From contig DYGG01000020.1 in NCBI GenBank assembly GCA_020724775.1, forward strand, positions 1-46,912: DNA of 46,912 nucleotides. The letters run 5' to 3'. The position numbers were made by a program, and so were the translations under genes. Source of the stretch: Ignavibacterium sp. (GTDB lineage Bacteria > Zixibacteria > MSB-5A5 > GN15 > PGXB01). The notes beneath the pieces are model-generated. The model was not told the DNA's origin and searched no databases. It was given only the letters and a program-made list of their open reading frames with translations. Positions within the stretch are counted from its first letter, which is position 1. Each line of letters starts with the position of its first letter. Shown piece by piece: positions 32,630 to 40,574 of this stretch.

Positions 32630-35377
32630 ATGAGAAACTTCTTTTACTCTCTTGGCATATATTTCACTCTTTTGGTTGTCTTTTCTGTCAGCAATGTCGC
32701 TGTCGCTTCACCGGCGTCTCGCGATTTGCGTCACCAGGCACAGGTAGTGCTGCCAAAGAGTACCCAGAGTCCACCTTTTGAATCGTATATAACGGCGGCA
32801 AAGAGTGCCGATTTTTCCGACTTGCGTCTTTCCGAATCGACCGCCCCGGCCGCTTTTGACCAGCGGCATCTTTCGTTAGTCCGTATCGGCGGCGACCGAA
32901 TGCTGGCGCTCTGGCAGGATGAGCGTCGCGGCAGCGCCAAGATATATGCGCAGATTTTTGACGGAAACGGAGTCGCGGTCGGCAGTAACGTACTGACGCT
33001 CGGCAGGAGTGACGGATATGACCTGCTGGAGCCAAAAGCCTGCAGTGACGGTTCCGGGGGATTTTATCTTGCCTATCGCGACGTGATGACGGGGCGGATA
33101 TATGCCGCCCGGTATAATTCGTCCCTGGCGCAGACTCTTGCCCCGCGCGCGGTCAACGACACCGTTACTTTCAACTATGCGGGACCGTTTGATATCGCCT
33201 GTTTTGCCGACGGACGACTGGTAGTAGTCTGGGAGGAGTACAGTACCGCCAATAATATTGCGATGAAGATTTTCAACACCAACGGCCAACCGGCGACTCT
33301 GACCATTAAGGTCAATGGCGACACCAATGATGCCCATCACTGGTCACCGGCTGTGGCAATCGGCGGTACCGGCAGTATCGCCGTTGTCTGGGAGGATTAC
33401 CGTCAGGGAAACCCCGATATCTTCATGCGTCTTTTCAATTCAGTGGGTGTTCCCAGCGGGGATGATTTCAGCATTATAGAACTTACCTCGGCAGGTTCGG
33501 CTCAATATCTGCCGGATATAGCATACTCATCGGTTGACGGGTACGCCGTCGCCTGGCTGGATAAACGTGCCGACTCGCAGAAAGTTTATCTTCAGCGGGT
33601 GGTGCCGGGGAGCGGTTTAACCGGCGGCAATCGGCTTATTTCAGCCAGTTCACCCGAAGTCAGCGACTGGGATATTTCGCTGGCTATCAGCGCCGCCAAT
33701 AATCTGGTGGCATCATGGGCGGCGGTCGGTATGCTCTCAAATATTATGATTCAGAGATTCTCCTCCGGTTTTGCGCTGAACGGGGCGGCTATTGTCGCCA
33801 ATCAGGAGACAAGCGGCGGTCGCTGGGAAAGTTGTGTCGCTATCGGACCAACCGATAAGATTTTCTGCGGCTGGACTGATGCCCGGGCGCATCACAGCGA
33901 CCTTTATTTGCGGGCATTTACATCGACCGGCGCGGAATTATTCAGCGGAGACAGATTGATTAATGATGATCTGTCGGGCGCGCCTTCAACGGAGCCGGAT
34001 ATTGCCCTGCTTGACGACACGCACGGGGCGGTGGTCTTTACCGACAGCCGGAGCGATGAAGGGGATATTTATCTTCAACCGGTGAGCCGGGACGGTTTAC
34101 TGACGGGCGGAAATCTGAAAGTAAATTCCGATACACCTCCGGCGCTTCAAACGGAGCCATCAATTGCGGCATCATCGTCGCGAATGGCGGTAGTCTGGTC
34201 TGACGGCAGAGCCGTGGGGGGGATATCGGGAAGCCATATTTTTGGACGATTCGGCGACAATTCCGGCGTATTGGAGAATTCTGACTTCATGATTTCGGAT
34301 GAGAATGAACCATCGCCAAAGGTATCGCCGTCGGTGGCTTTATCCGGCGATGTCGGACTGGCGGTATGGATTGAAAAAGGGAATCCTGAAGACCAGGTGA
34401 TAGGCAGGATGATATCTGCCCCTGCCAATACCACCGGCGCCCCGATTCTGATTTCCGACACTTTGCTCGATTTGGCAGTTGTGGGACTTTCAGTTGTCGC
34501 CGACCGGGATGGGAATTTCATTGTCGTTTACCTCACTTATCGACCGGCTGCGACGTTGGTGATGGCGAGATATTCCTCGCAGGGCAATTTTCTCGGAAAA
34601 TCAGTCTATACCAGCGCTCTGTCCGATATCTATATGACAACAATTTCCGCGGCAATCGGCATGACCAATCAATTAGTAGTTCTCTGGCAGGGAGAGGCGG
34701 CCGACCAAAGCCGACATATCTATCTAAGCAAATTTTCCACCGCGGGGGCGGTTTTGACCGCGCCGTTTGAAATTTCGATTCCGGCCGGAGCCAATCCGGA
34801 TGATATTGACGTTTCCGCCGACGCCAACGGATATGCGATAGCGACCTGGACCGATTCCAGAAGCGGTCGCCGGGCAGTTTATTATCAGATGTACAGCGCT
34901 CATCTCAACCCCCGGACGGCGCCGACTCCGGTATCGAGTGTAAATACCGAATATATGATTTCAGCCGCGGCGGCGAGCCGCAACTGGGATGGCTGGATTG
35001 CCTGGGTTGACCCACGTTCCGAGGGGAAGAACACTTATCTTACACAGTTCAACTACCTGGCGACCGACATTGCCGGTCTTGGCGAGGAACTGCTTCCGGA
35101 CCGCTTCTCTCTGGAACAAAATTACCCTAATCCTTTCAATTCAAGCACGACTATCGAGTTCGACCTGCCTTATCGAGGACACGTTCAAATTGATATTTTC
35201 AATCTCCTGGGCGTCAGAATCAGGACTGTTTTAGACCAGACAATCGATGCCGGCCGACATCAGATTTCCTGGGACGGCAGAGATAATGATGGCAAAATTG
35301 TCCCCTCCGGCTTATTTTTCTATCGGATGAAGTCCAACCAATACTCGTCCGTTAGAAAAATGATTCTTCTCAAATAA
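32630..35377 (+). CDS. Large secreted repeat protein with T9SS-like C-terminal sorting domain
   Basis: 915 residues with a signal peptide (FFYSLGIYFTLLVVFSVSNVAVASP). The body consists of repeated beta units with the recurring core W-x-D-x-R-x(3)-x-D-I-(Y/F) and an adjacent RxF (LWQDERRGSAKIYAQIF, VVWEDYRQGNPDIFMRLF, AVVFTDSRSDEGDIYLQPV, TWTDSRSGRRAVYYQMY), consistent with one or more beta-propellers. The last 88 residues (828-915) are a FlgD-like/Por-secretion tail with NYPNPFNSSTTIEFDLP, NLLGVRIRTV, WDGRDNDGKIVPSGLFFYR and a final basic MILLK. That tail targets proteins to type IX secretion in Bacteroidetes, and is also common in related phyla where the export route is unproven. No enzyme motif is seen. 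Confidence 0.88.
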   Translation: MRNFFYSLGIYFTLLVVFSVSNVAVASPASRDLRHQAQVVLPKSTQSPPFESYITAAKSADFSDLRLSESTAPAAFDQRHLSLVRIGGDRMLALWQDERRGSAKIYAQIFDGNGVAVGSNVLTLGRSDGYDLLEPKACSDGSGGFYLAYRDVMTGRIYAARYNSSLAQTLAPRAVNDTVTFNYAGPFDIACFADGRLVVVWEEYSTANNIAMKIFNTNGQPATLTIKVNGDTNDAHHWSPAVAIGGTGSIAVVWEDYRQGNPDIFMRLFNSVGVPSGDDFSIIELTSAGSAQYLPDIAYSSVDGYAVAWLDKRADSQKVYLQRVVPGSGLTGGNRLISASSPEVSDWDISLAISAANNLVASWAAVGMLSNIMIQRFSSGFALNGAAIVANQETSGGRWESCVAIGPTDKIFCGWTDARAHHSDLYLRAFTSTGAELFSGDRLINDDLSGAPSTEPDIALLDDTHGAVVFTDSRSDEGDIYLQPVSRDGLLTGGNLKVNSDTPPALQTEPSIAASSSRMAVVWSDGRAVGGISGSHIFGRFGDNSGVLENSDFMISDENEPSPKVSPSVALSGDVGLAVWIEKGNPEDQVIGRMISAPANTTGAPILISDTLLDLAVVGLSVVADRDGNFIVVYLTYRPAATLVMARYSSQGNFLGKSVYTSALSDIYMTTISAAIGMTNQLVVLWQGEAADQSRHIYLSKFSTAGAVLTAPFEISIPAGANPDDIDVSADANGYAIATWTDSRSGRRAVYYQMYSAHLNPRTAPTPVSSVNTEYMISAAAASRNWDGWIAWVDPRSEGKNTYLTQFNYLATDIAGLGEELLPDRFSLEQNYPNPFNSSTTIEFDLPYRGHVQIDIFNLLGVRIRTVLDQTIDAGRHQISWDGRDNDGKIVPSGLFFYRMKSNQYSSVRKMILLK

Positions 35378-35402
35378 TTTACTCCTGAGGAGGGAGCCGG
35401 AG

Positions 35403-37652
35403 ATGTTTCATTTCAAACTTTCCCTCATACTGCTTGTCTCGATTTTAGTCGCCTTGTCGGTGGCGCAGGCTCAACCGCCGATTCAGGTAGTCCCCTTCTG
35501 GCAGTCGGCGGAAGAAGATGTCTATTCCACCGGAATGGTCTGGCGGGATATGAACCGGGATGGGTATATCGATGTCTGCTTCTCCAATGGAAATGATATC
35601 GTAAGAGCCCGCAATTTTATCTACCTATCGCGATACGGAACGCTCCCGGCAAGCGGCTCCTGGTTTTCGAATGATGTTGAATATTCGGGGCATTGTGCGG
35701 TCGGAGATATTGATGACAACGGATTTCCGGAACTGGCCGTTTCGAATTTTCTGGGACAGGGGGGATTTCTGACCGCTAATCGTATGGCGCAATATTCTAA
35801 TCCTTTTGGAATTCCGGGAGTGGTCCCGTCCTGGCGCAGCGCCGACAGTATGAACAGTTTCTCCTGCGCTTTCGGCGACCCGGATGGCGACGGCGACCTC
35901 GACCTGGCGGTCGCCACCGGCGAGGGGTATAATGCGGTCAGGCAACGTGACCGTATCTATTTTAACGCGGGCGGGAGTCTTGCCACCCTTCCCGGCTGGC
36001 AGACAAACGCGCTGACGCAAGCGATGGATGTTACCTGGGGTGATGTCGATAACGACGGCGACCTGGATTTGGCTTTCTGCTATGATGACGATGCCACCGC
36101 CGTCTATTATAACCACAACGGCGTTCTGGAATCATCTCCTTCATGGCAGTCGAATATTGTCGAATCGGGGAACACTCTGATATTCGGAGATGTCAACAAT
36201 GACGGCTGGCTCGACCTGATTGTCGCCTATAATTTTCAACTGGGTGGAAACGGCTTTTTTCGCGTCTATTTCAATAATGGCGCCGGAATGTTAAACAGCA
36301 GTCCCGGCTGGGAATCCTCGGACGGCGGTTATGGTTCAGCCGTGGCGCTTTATGATTACGATAACGACGGGGATGATGACCTTGCTGCCGGAAGATGGTG
36401 GGATGAGCCGCGCCTTTATGAAAATATCGGGGGGACATTTACCGGCAGTCCGGTCTGGCAGGCGGCTCTTTCGATGGTCGTAGAAGAATTTGCCTGGGTC
36501 GATATAGACGGGGATGGGGTGGAGGAATTTTCCGAAACAATTTATGCTGATGGGAAGAAGTTGTTTTATACCGAAAGACATCCGCTTTTCTCGCTTGATT
36601 CAGTCCTGGTCGATGGCGCCATTCTTCCGATAAATCAATATTGCTCCGACCCAATATCTGGATGGGTATCGCTGGCGTCGGCGCCGCTCGATTCGATAGT
36701 TCTGCATTACAAATACTCATTTAAGAATGACCTGACCGTGGCTAACTGGGATACCTATAATTTCGCTTTTGCCAATACCCGCCGGCCTTTTGTCGATTTT
36801 TATGCCGATACAACTTTCGGCTGGGCGCCGCTTCAGGTCAACTTCAGTGACAGTTCCCTCGGGGCAACTGACTGGCACTGGCAATTTGGGGACGGCGCCG
36901 TAGCGACGGTACCGACCCCAACGCACACTTATCTGGATGGCGGGGCTTTTGATGTCTCGCTCCAAAATCTCCTCCCTGACGGGCCTCATAATCGCACCAG
37001 GATGAAGATGATAATTACATTCGCCGACACCATTTCGTTCCCGAGCCTGATTGTTGCGCCGGGAGAAACGGTGAAAATTCCGGTGCGGCTTCGTAACTGC
37101 CACCCGATGAAACGCATTGTTCTTCCGATTTCGTATGCCGGGAGCATCGATTTGACCTTCACCGCCTATGACACGGTCGGCTGTCGCTCTTCGTATTTTG
37201 ACCAGGTTCAGTTAGCCAATTATGTTCCGGCGGAGAAGAAACTCGCCTTTATCCTGGTGCCAAGCCTGAGCGGCGCGAAGCCGGAATTGCCTCCCGGTGA
37301 CGGTCCGGTTATCAATCTCTATTTCCAGCATTCAGGGGGAAGCGGGGTCGGCACGCTTGATTCTTCCACGGTGCAGGGAAAGACGCTCTCTTTTGAAGCC
37401 GGTTACGTCACTTATCTGCCTTATGTGAAGAAGGGATTCTTGACCGACACGCAGTATGCCAGGGGGGATGCCAATCATGACGGCAAAATCAACATTCTTG
37501 ATGTTACCTATATCATCGCTTACCTGTTTAAGTCAGGACCGCCGACCGGCTTGTATGAAGGGGACGCCGATGCCAACGGAAAGATAAATATTCTGGATGC
37601 GACTTATCTTATCAGTTTTCTCTATAAAGGGGGACCGCCGCCGCAGGGGTGA
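35403..37652 (+). CDS. Secreted FG-GAP/PKD protein with cohesin-like region and C-terminal dockerin
   Basis: 749 residues. After the signal peptide (KLSLILLVSILVALSVAQAQ) come seven calcium-type FG-GAP/VCBS motifs: DMNRDGYIDV, DIDDNGFPEL, DPDGDGDLDL, DVDNDGDLDL, DVNNDGWLDL, DYDNDGDDDL and DIDGDGVEEF, as for one seven-bladed propeller. A PKD domain follows (DFYADTTFGWAPLQVNFSDSS, WHWQFGDG). Next is a beta-sandwich region (about 540-680, SLIVAPGETVKIPVRLRNCHPM) that resembles a cohesin. The last 62 residues (688-749) are a dockerin with two loops, GDANHDGKINILD and GDADANGKINILD. The gene follows the preceding one by 25 bases behind GAGGAGGGAG, so both probably share a transcript. Confidence 0.88.
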   Translation: MFHFKLSLILLVSILVALSVAQAQPPIQVVPFWQSAEEDVYSTGMVWRDMNRDGYIDVCFSNGNDIVRARNFIYLSRYGTLPASGSWFSNDVEYSGHCAVGDIDDNGFPELAVSNFLGQGGFLTANRMAQYSNPFGIPGVVPSWRSADSMNSFSCAFGDPDGDGDLDLAVATGEGYNAVRQRDRIYFNAGGSLATLPGWQTNALTQAMDVTWGDVDNDGDLDLAFCYDDDATAVYYNHNGVLESSPSWQSNIVESGNTLIFGDVNNDGWLDLIVAYNFQLGGNGFFRVYFNNGAGMLNSSPGWESSDGGYGSAVALYDYDNDGDDDLAAGRWWDEPRLYENIGGTFTGSPVWQAALSMVVEEFAWVDIDGDGVEEFSETIYADGKKLFYTERHPLFSLDSVLVDGAILPINQYCSDPISGWVSLASAPLDSIVLHYKYSFKNDLTVANWDTYNFAFANTRRPFVDFYADTTFGWAPLQVNFSDSSLGATDWHWQFGDGAVATVPTPTHTYLDGGAFDVSLQNLLPDGPHNRTRMKMIITFADTISFPSLIVAPGETVKIPVRLRNCHPMKRIVLPISYAGSIDLTFTAYDTVGCRSSYFDQVQLANYVPAEKKLAFILVPSLSGAKPELPPGDGPVINLYFQHSGGSGVGTLDSSTVQGKTLSFEAGYVTYLPYVKKGFLTDTQYARGDANHDGKINILDVTYIIAYLFKSGPPTGLYEGDADANGKINILDATYLISFLYKGGPPPQG

Positions 37653-37669
37653 GAGAAAGATAAACTCAG

Positions 37670-38467
37670 TTATTTCTGGAAGGGGAAGAAGAGGGCGGAG
37701 AAATCCTGAAAGAAGTGGGCGATGATAGGAGCCCAGATGCCTCCTGTCCGGAGGAATAAGACGGCGAACATAGCCCCGTAGATAGTCAAGAGAATAAATC
37801 CTCCCAAGCCTTGATATGCGTGCCCGGAACCGAAGGCGAGCGATGAAATTATCACCGGCAGGAGCCATCCTCTGGTATTCCCGAAGATTTTAATACGGGT
37901 CAGGAGGTAGCCGCGGAAGGCGGCCTCTTCACAGAAGCCAGCAGTAAAAGAGACCAGCACCCAGACTATCCGCTCGGCATTGTTTCTGGGTAGAATCAAT
38001 TCCAGTTCCCCCGGGATTTCCAATCCGATTTGAGCGAGAAGCAGCGCCAGAAGCGACAGCAGGAGATTGGATACCAGAAGAAAGGCGAATGCCCAGAAGA
38101 AGTCGAGCAGCCGAAGGCGACGGAAGCCAATTCCGGCCAGGCCGGTCTTTTCCCGGTAAACGGTGAGATAAATCAGAAGAAATGCTCCCCACCAGGTCAG
38201 CATCGTCGGCAAATAGATAAAATAGATGGGCGATTGCGCCAGAAGGCTCAGGGTTTCGGTGGGGTCGCCGACCAGAAGAAGCGAACTTGCCGGCATGAAG
38301 ACCAGAAGGAAAAAGAGGGTCAGATAAGAGAGCAGACTTTTCTGAAAAGCCGGCTCCGCCGGTTTTTCCGTTGGCTCGGGATAAACGACGTCATCGGCAG
38401 GGACTCTTATGAGACGGTCATTGTCCTCATCCGCCGGCGGTAATTGGTCGTCGAAACGGTCATTCAT
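37670..38467 (-). CDS. CPBP-family (CAAX/Abi) intramembrane protease
   Basis: 265-residue multi-spanning protein. The first 45 residues are an acidic cytoplasmic tail, followed by about seven transmembrane helices. The three family motifs are present: E180-E181-x3-R185 in CEEAAFRGYLL, H216 in FGSGHAYQG, and H251 with D255 in AHFFQDFSA. Such glutamate/histidine metalloproteases cleave within membranes; the substrate here is unknown. The ATG overlaps the stop of the mini membrane protein gene (ATGA), so the two are co-translated. Its stop is 17 bases from the convergent dockerin-protein gene. Confidence 0.9.
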   Translation of the reverse strand: MNDRFDDQLPPADEDNDRLIRVPADDVVYPEPTEKPAEPAFQKSLLSYLTLFFLLVFMPASSLLLVGDPTETLSLLAQSPIYFIYLPTMLTWWGAFLLIYLTVYREKTGLAGIGFRRLRLLDFFWAFAFLLVSNLLLSLLALLLAQIGLEIPGELELILPRNNAERIVWVLVSFTAGFCEEAAFRGYLLTRIKIFGNTRGWLLPVIISSLAFGSGHAYQGLGGFILLTIYGAMFAVLFLRTGGIWAPIIAHFFQDFSALFFPFQK

Positions 38468-38676
38468 CCGGGAAACTGGTCTTTCTTACTGCGGGAAAAC
38501 GACCCGATAATCAGCGCCAGCCCGACAATTATCATGATTATCGGCCAGATAACCTTGAATCCGGGTATAATGCCGAGATTGATAAGCAGGAAGAGAATGC
38601 CGATTCCAAGGACAATCAGTCCCCCAATCATCATTCCCGACCGCTCCTCCTGTCCCTTATTCTCCATATTAGTCAT
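38464..38676 (-). CDS. Mini membrane protein, DUF5668/LiaF-TM-like
   Basis: 70 residues: a short polar N-terminus (TNMENKGQEERSG), then two transmembrane helices (MMIGGLIVLGIGILFLLINLGII and VIWPIIMIIVGLALIIGSF) and a basic tail. It shares its layout with the protein at 10111-10266. The ATG at 38676 is chosen because GAGGT lies five bases upstream; a GTG start at 38688 would fall within that ribosome-binding site. It is coupled to the CPBP protease gene by a four-base overlap and is a possible partner or substrate of it. Confidence 0.78.
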   Translation of the reverse strand: MTNMENKGQEERSGMMIGGLIVLGIGILFLLINLGIIPGFKVIWPIIMIIVGLALIIGSFSRSKKDQFPG

Positions 38677-38725
38677 ATCGTACCTCACTTTGTTATTATT
38701 GTTTTCGGCATTATGCCTGAATCGG

Positions 38726-38753
38726 TTGACAACAGTTCTCTATATGTTAAATT
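38726..38753 (+). promoter_or_regulatory. Sigma-70-type promoter of the radical SAM gene
   Basis: TTGACA (38726-38731), a 16-base spacer and TAAATT (38748-38753), about 40 bases before the ATG at 38793. The -35 box is a perfect consensus match and the arrangement fits the divergent gene pair. Confidence 0.6.
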
Positions 38754-38792
38754 TAACGAAAAGTTACCGTCGAGAAAGATAAAACTGGTTTT

Positions 38793-39569
38793 ATGGCAGC
38801 ACCACCGCTTAAGCTGAAGCCGAGAATCATCTATGGACCGGTCAATTCGCGACGGCTCGGCTCCTCCCTCGGTCTGAATATTCTTCCTTTTCGATATAAA
38901 GCCTGCCCGTTTAACTGTCTTTATTGCCAGTACGGTTTTACCGGCGCCAGAGGTTACACTCTTTCATTGGAAGAGAAGGAACTTCCTACCGAAAGTGATG
39001 TCACACGCGCGCTGGAAGAAGCCCTCATCGAATATCCGCTGGTCTCATACCTTACGTTTTCAGGCAACGGCGAGCCGACCCTTCATCCCCAGTTCTCCCG
39101 AATGGTCGATGCTGTAAAACATGTTCGTGACAGAGTCAACCCGGAAATCAAAGTTGCGATTCTCTCCAATTCCGCCCTTGTCGGAATAGAAGCGGTTCGC
39201 GAAGGGCTAAGGAAACTGGATATCCGCTATATGAAGTTGGATGTCGGCGATGAGGAATTATTTCGGAGGTTTAACCGACCTCATCCTGAAATTGATTATG
39301 AGACGATTCTCAACGGGTTGAAATCGCTGGGGGATATCACAATTCAATCGCTTTTTGCGGGAGGTCCCAATGGCAACGCGGGGGAGAAAGCGGTCGAAGC
39401 CTGGATAAGCCGAATTGCGGAGATTAAACCGCGGGAATGCCATATTTATTCGCTGGACCGTCCTGCCGCCGACCGAACCCTGACCCCGCTTTACCGGGAC
39501 GACCTGGAAAAAATAAAGTATCAAGCGGAAAAGTTGAGCGGTGTTACCGTGAAGGTATTCGAAAGATAA
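38793..39569 (+). CDS. Radical SAM protein (COG0731-like)
   Basis: 258 residues. The [4Fe-4S] motif is C38-x3-C42-x2-C45 in ACPFNCLYCQYG. It is followed by YLTFSGNGEPTLHP (SAM-binding GGE-like segment), IAILSNSALV-type strands and a MKLDVGDEELFRRFNRP region. This fits the COG0731 group related to wyosine-synthesis TYW1, which bacteria use for unknown reactions. The C-terminus (IKPRECHIYSLDRPAADRTLTPL) is also group-typical. It stands alone behind its own promoter. The 169 bases after it hold no gene. Confidence 0.87.
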   Translation: MAAPPLKLKPRIIYGPVNSRRLGSSLGLNILPFRYKACPFNCLYCQYGFTGARGYTLSLEEKELPTESDVTRALEEALIEYPLVSYLTFSGNGEPTLHPQFSRMVDAVKHVRDRVNPEIKVAILSNSALVGIEAVREGLRKLDIRYMKLDVGDEELFRRFNRPHPEIDYETILNGLKSLGDITIQSLFAGGPNGNAGEKAVEAWISRIAEIKPRECHIYSLDRPAADRTLTPLYRDDLEKIKYQAEKLSGVTVKVFER

Positions 39570-39738
39570 AACGGAAATATATGCTCCGGGGCGCTAAAAG
39601 AGACCAATCTCAATAATTTCTCCTTCAGAAGTGACTCATGTGATATGGAAGGGTTCACAGGGTCATATGCGGCTGTGAGCCGGATGCAATAGACAGAAAC
39701 GCTTTTTGCTCTTTCCTTGGCAGAAAAAAGGAGAGAGT

Positions 39739-40254
39739 ATGGCGCGAAGAGTATTGGGGGCATACGACTGGGTTACGTCAAAAGGCGGGGGTGACTCTGA
39801 CAATTCATTATCCCGATATCGCCCTAATCCCCTTCAGCAAAAGATAATAGCCGCGGTAGAAGGAGCGCTGGCGCGGCTGCCGTCGGTGGAGAAAGAGATT
39901 GTCGAGCGATATTTTTATCAGGGGCAGACGATTCGGGAGATTTCGGAGTCGCTCCAGTGCGCGGTCGGTTCGGTGGAGCGAAGACGTCAGAATGCCATCC
40001 GCAAGTTGCGGAATTATTTATCTCCATTTGTGGAAGAGTATTTTGGCATCAAAGTGCGCGACTTTGCCAGATGCCTTATCTGCGATTCACCCTTTCGTTT
40101 CGAAATAGAGAATCTTATTCTCCACAAACCGGCGAAGGAGAACTGGAAGAGGGTGCTGCGCAGTCTCCGAGAGGATTATAACCTTGAAGTAAAAGCGCCT
40201 CAGACTATTGTGAGTCATATCAAGTTTCATCTGGAGGAGGATAACCATGGATAA
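39739..40254 (+). CDS. Sigma-70 region 4-like HTH protein with C-terminal Cys/His domain
   Basis: 171 residues from the ATG at 39739, supported by GGAG six bases upstream; the open frame continues to a TTG at 39706 without a ribosome site. Residues about 45-92 resemble sigma-70 region 4 (ALARLPSVEKEIVERYFYQGQTIREISESLQCAVGSVERRRQNAIRKLR), but regions 1-3 are absent, so it is not a full sigma factor. The C-terminal part has C112-x2-C115 (ARCLICDSPFRFEIENLI) and later histidines (VSHIKFH), which may bind a metal. Its last eight bases overlap the ribbon-helix-helix gene. I infer a DNA-binding regulator, target unknown. Confidence 0.75.
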   Translation: MARRVLGAYDWVTSKGGGDSDNSLSRYRPNPLQQKIIAAVEGALARLPSVEKEIVERYFYQGQTIREISESLQCAVGSVERRRQNAIRKLRNYLSPFVEEYFGIKVRDFARCLICDSPFRFEIENLILHKPAKENWKRVLRSLREDYNLEVKAPQTIVSHIKFHLEEDNHG

Positions 40255-40501
40255 TAAGCAGCCTTCATTGAAAGTGCGGGGAGAACATTGCCTGACAGTA
40301 TTTGTTTCTTATGAATTTAAGGAGCGATTGACAAAACTGGCGAGCCGTCACGACCGGACGATGGCCGATATGGTGCGGACACTGCTTCGAATCGGCATAC
40401 CGGTGCTGGAAGGGCTCACCGAGGCGGAGGAAGAGATGCTCAAAGAATATACCGCTTTTTTTCGTAAGTTCAGGAAAATGCGCGAGTTGAAGGAATTATA
40501 A
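40247..40501 (+). CDS. Ribbon-helix-helix (CopG-like) small DNA-binding protein
   Basis: 84 residues. A strand HCLTVFVSYEFKERLTKLASRHDRTMADMVRTLLRIGIPVLEGL follows the CopG/Arc strand-helix-helix plan, with a basic N-terminus and an acidic-then-basic C-terminal helix (TEAEEEMLKEYTAFFRKFRKMRELKEL). It overlaps the preceding HTH gene by eight bases, so the two are made together. No toxin gene is adjacent, which argues against a simple antitoxin. The lpx promoter lies 24 bases after its stop. Confidence 0.75.
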   Translation: MDNKQPSLKVRGEHCLTVFVSYEFKERLTKLASRHDRTMADMVRTLLRIGIPVLEGLTEAEEEMLKEYTAFFRKFRKMRELKEL

Positions 40502-40525
40502 TCGTGCAGAAAGGGCATTTTTCCC

Positions 40526-40554
40526 TTGAAAATAACTTGTCAAATTTTTATAAT
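40526..40554 (+). promoter_or_regulatory. Near-consensus sigma-70 promoter of the lpx operon
   Basis: TTGAAA (40526-40531), exactly 17 bases, then a perfect TATAAT (40549-40554). The expected start near 40561 leaves a leader of about 14 bases before the lpxC-fabZ ATG at 40575, with only a weak AGG as a ribosome-binding site. Confidence 0.75.
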
Positions 40555-40574
40555 GGATTTTTACAGGCAATTAT

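Noticed and set aside
39739-40254. Reading the region-4 protein as a complete ECF sigma factor
   Set aside because: There is no region 2 for -10 recognition and core binding; only about 50 residues resemble region 4.
40247-40501. Toxin-antitoxin reading of the ribbon-helix-helix gene
   Set aside because: The overlapping partner is a DNA-binding protein, not a toxin-like protein, and the gene downstream is lpxC-fabZ.
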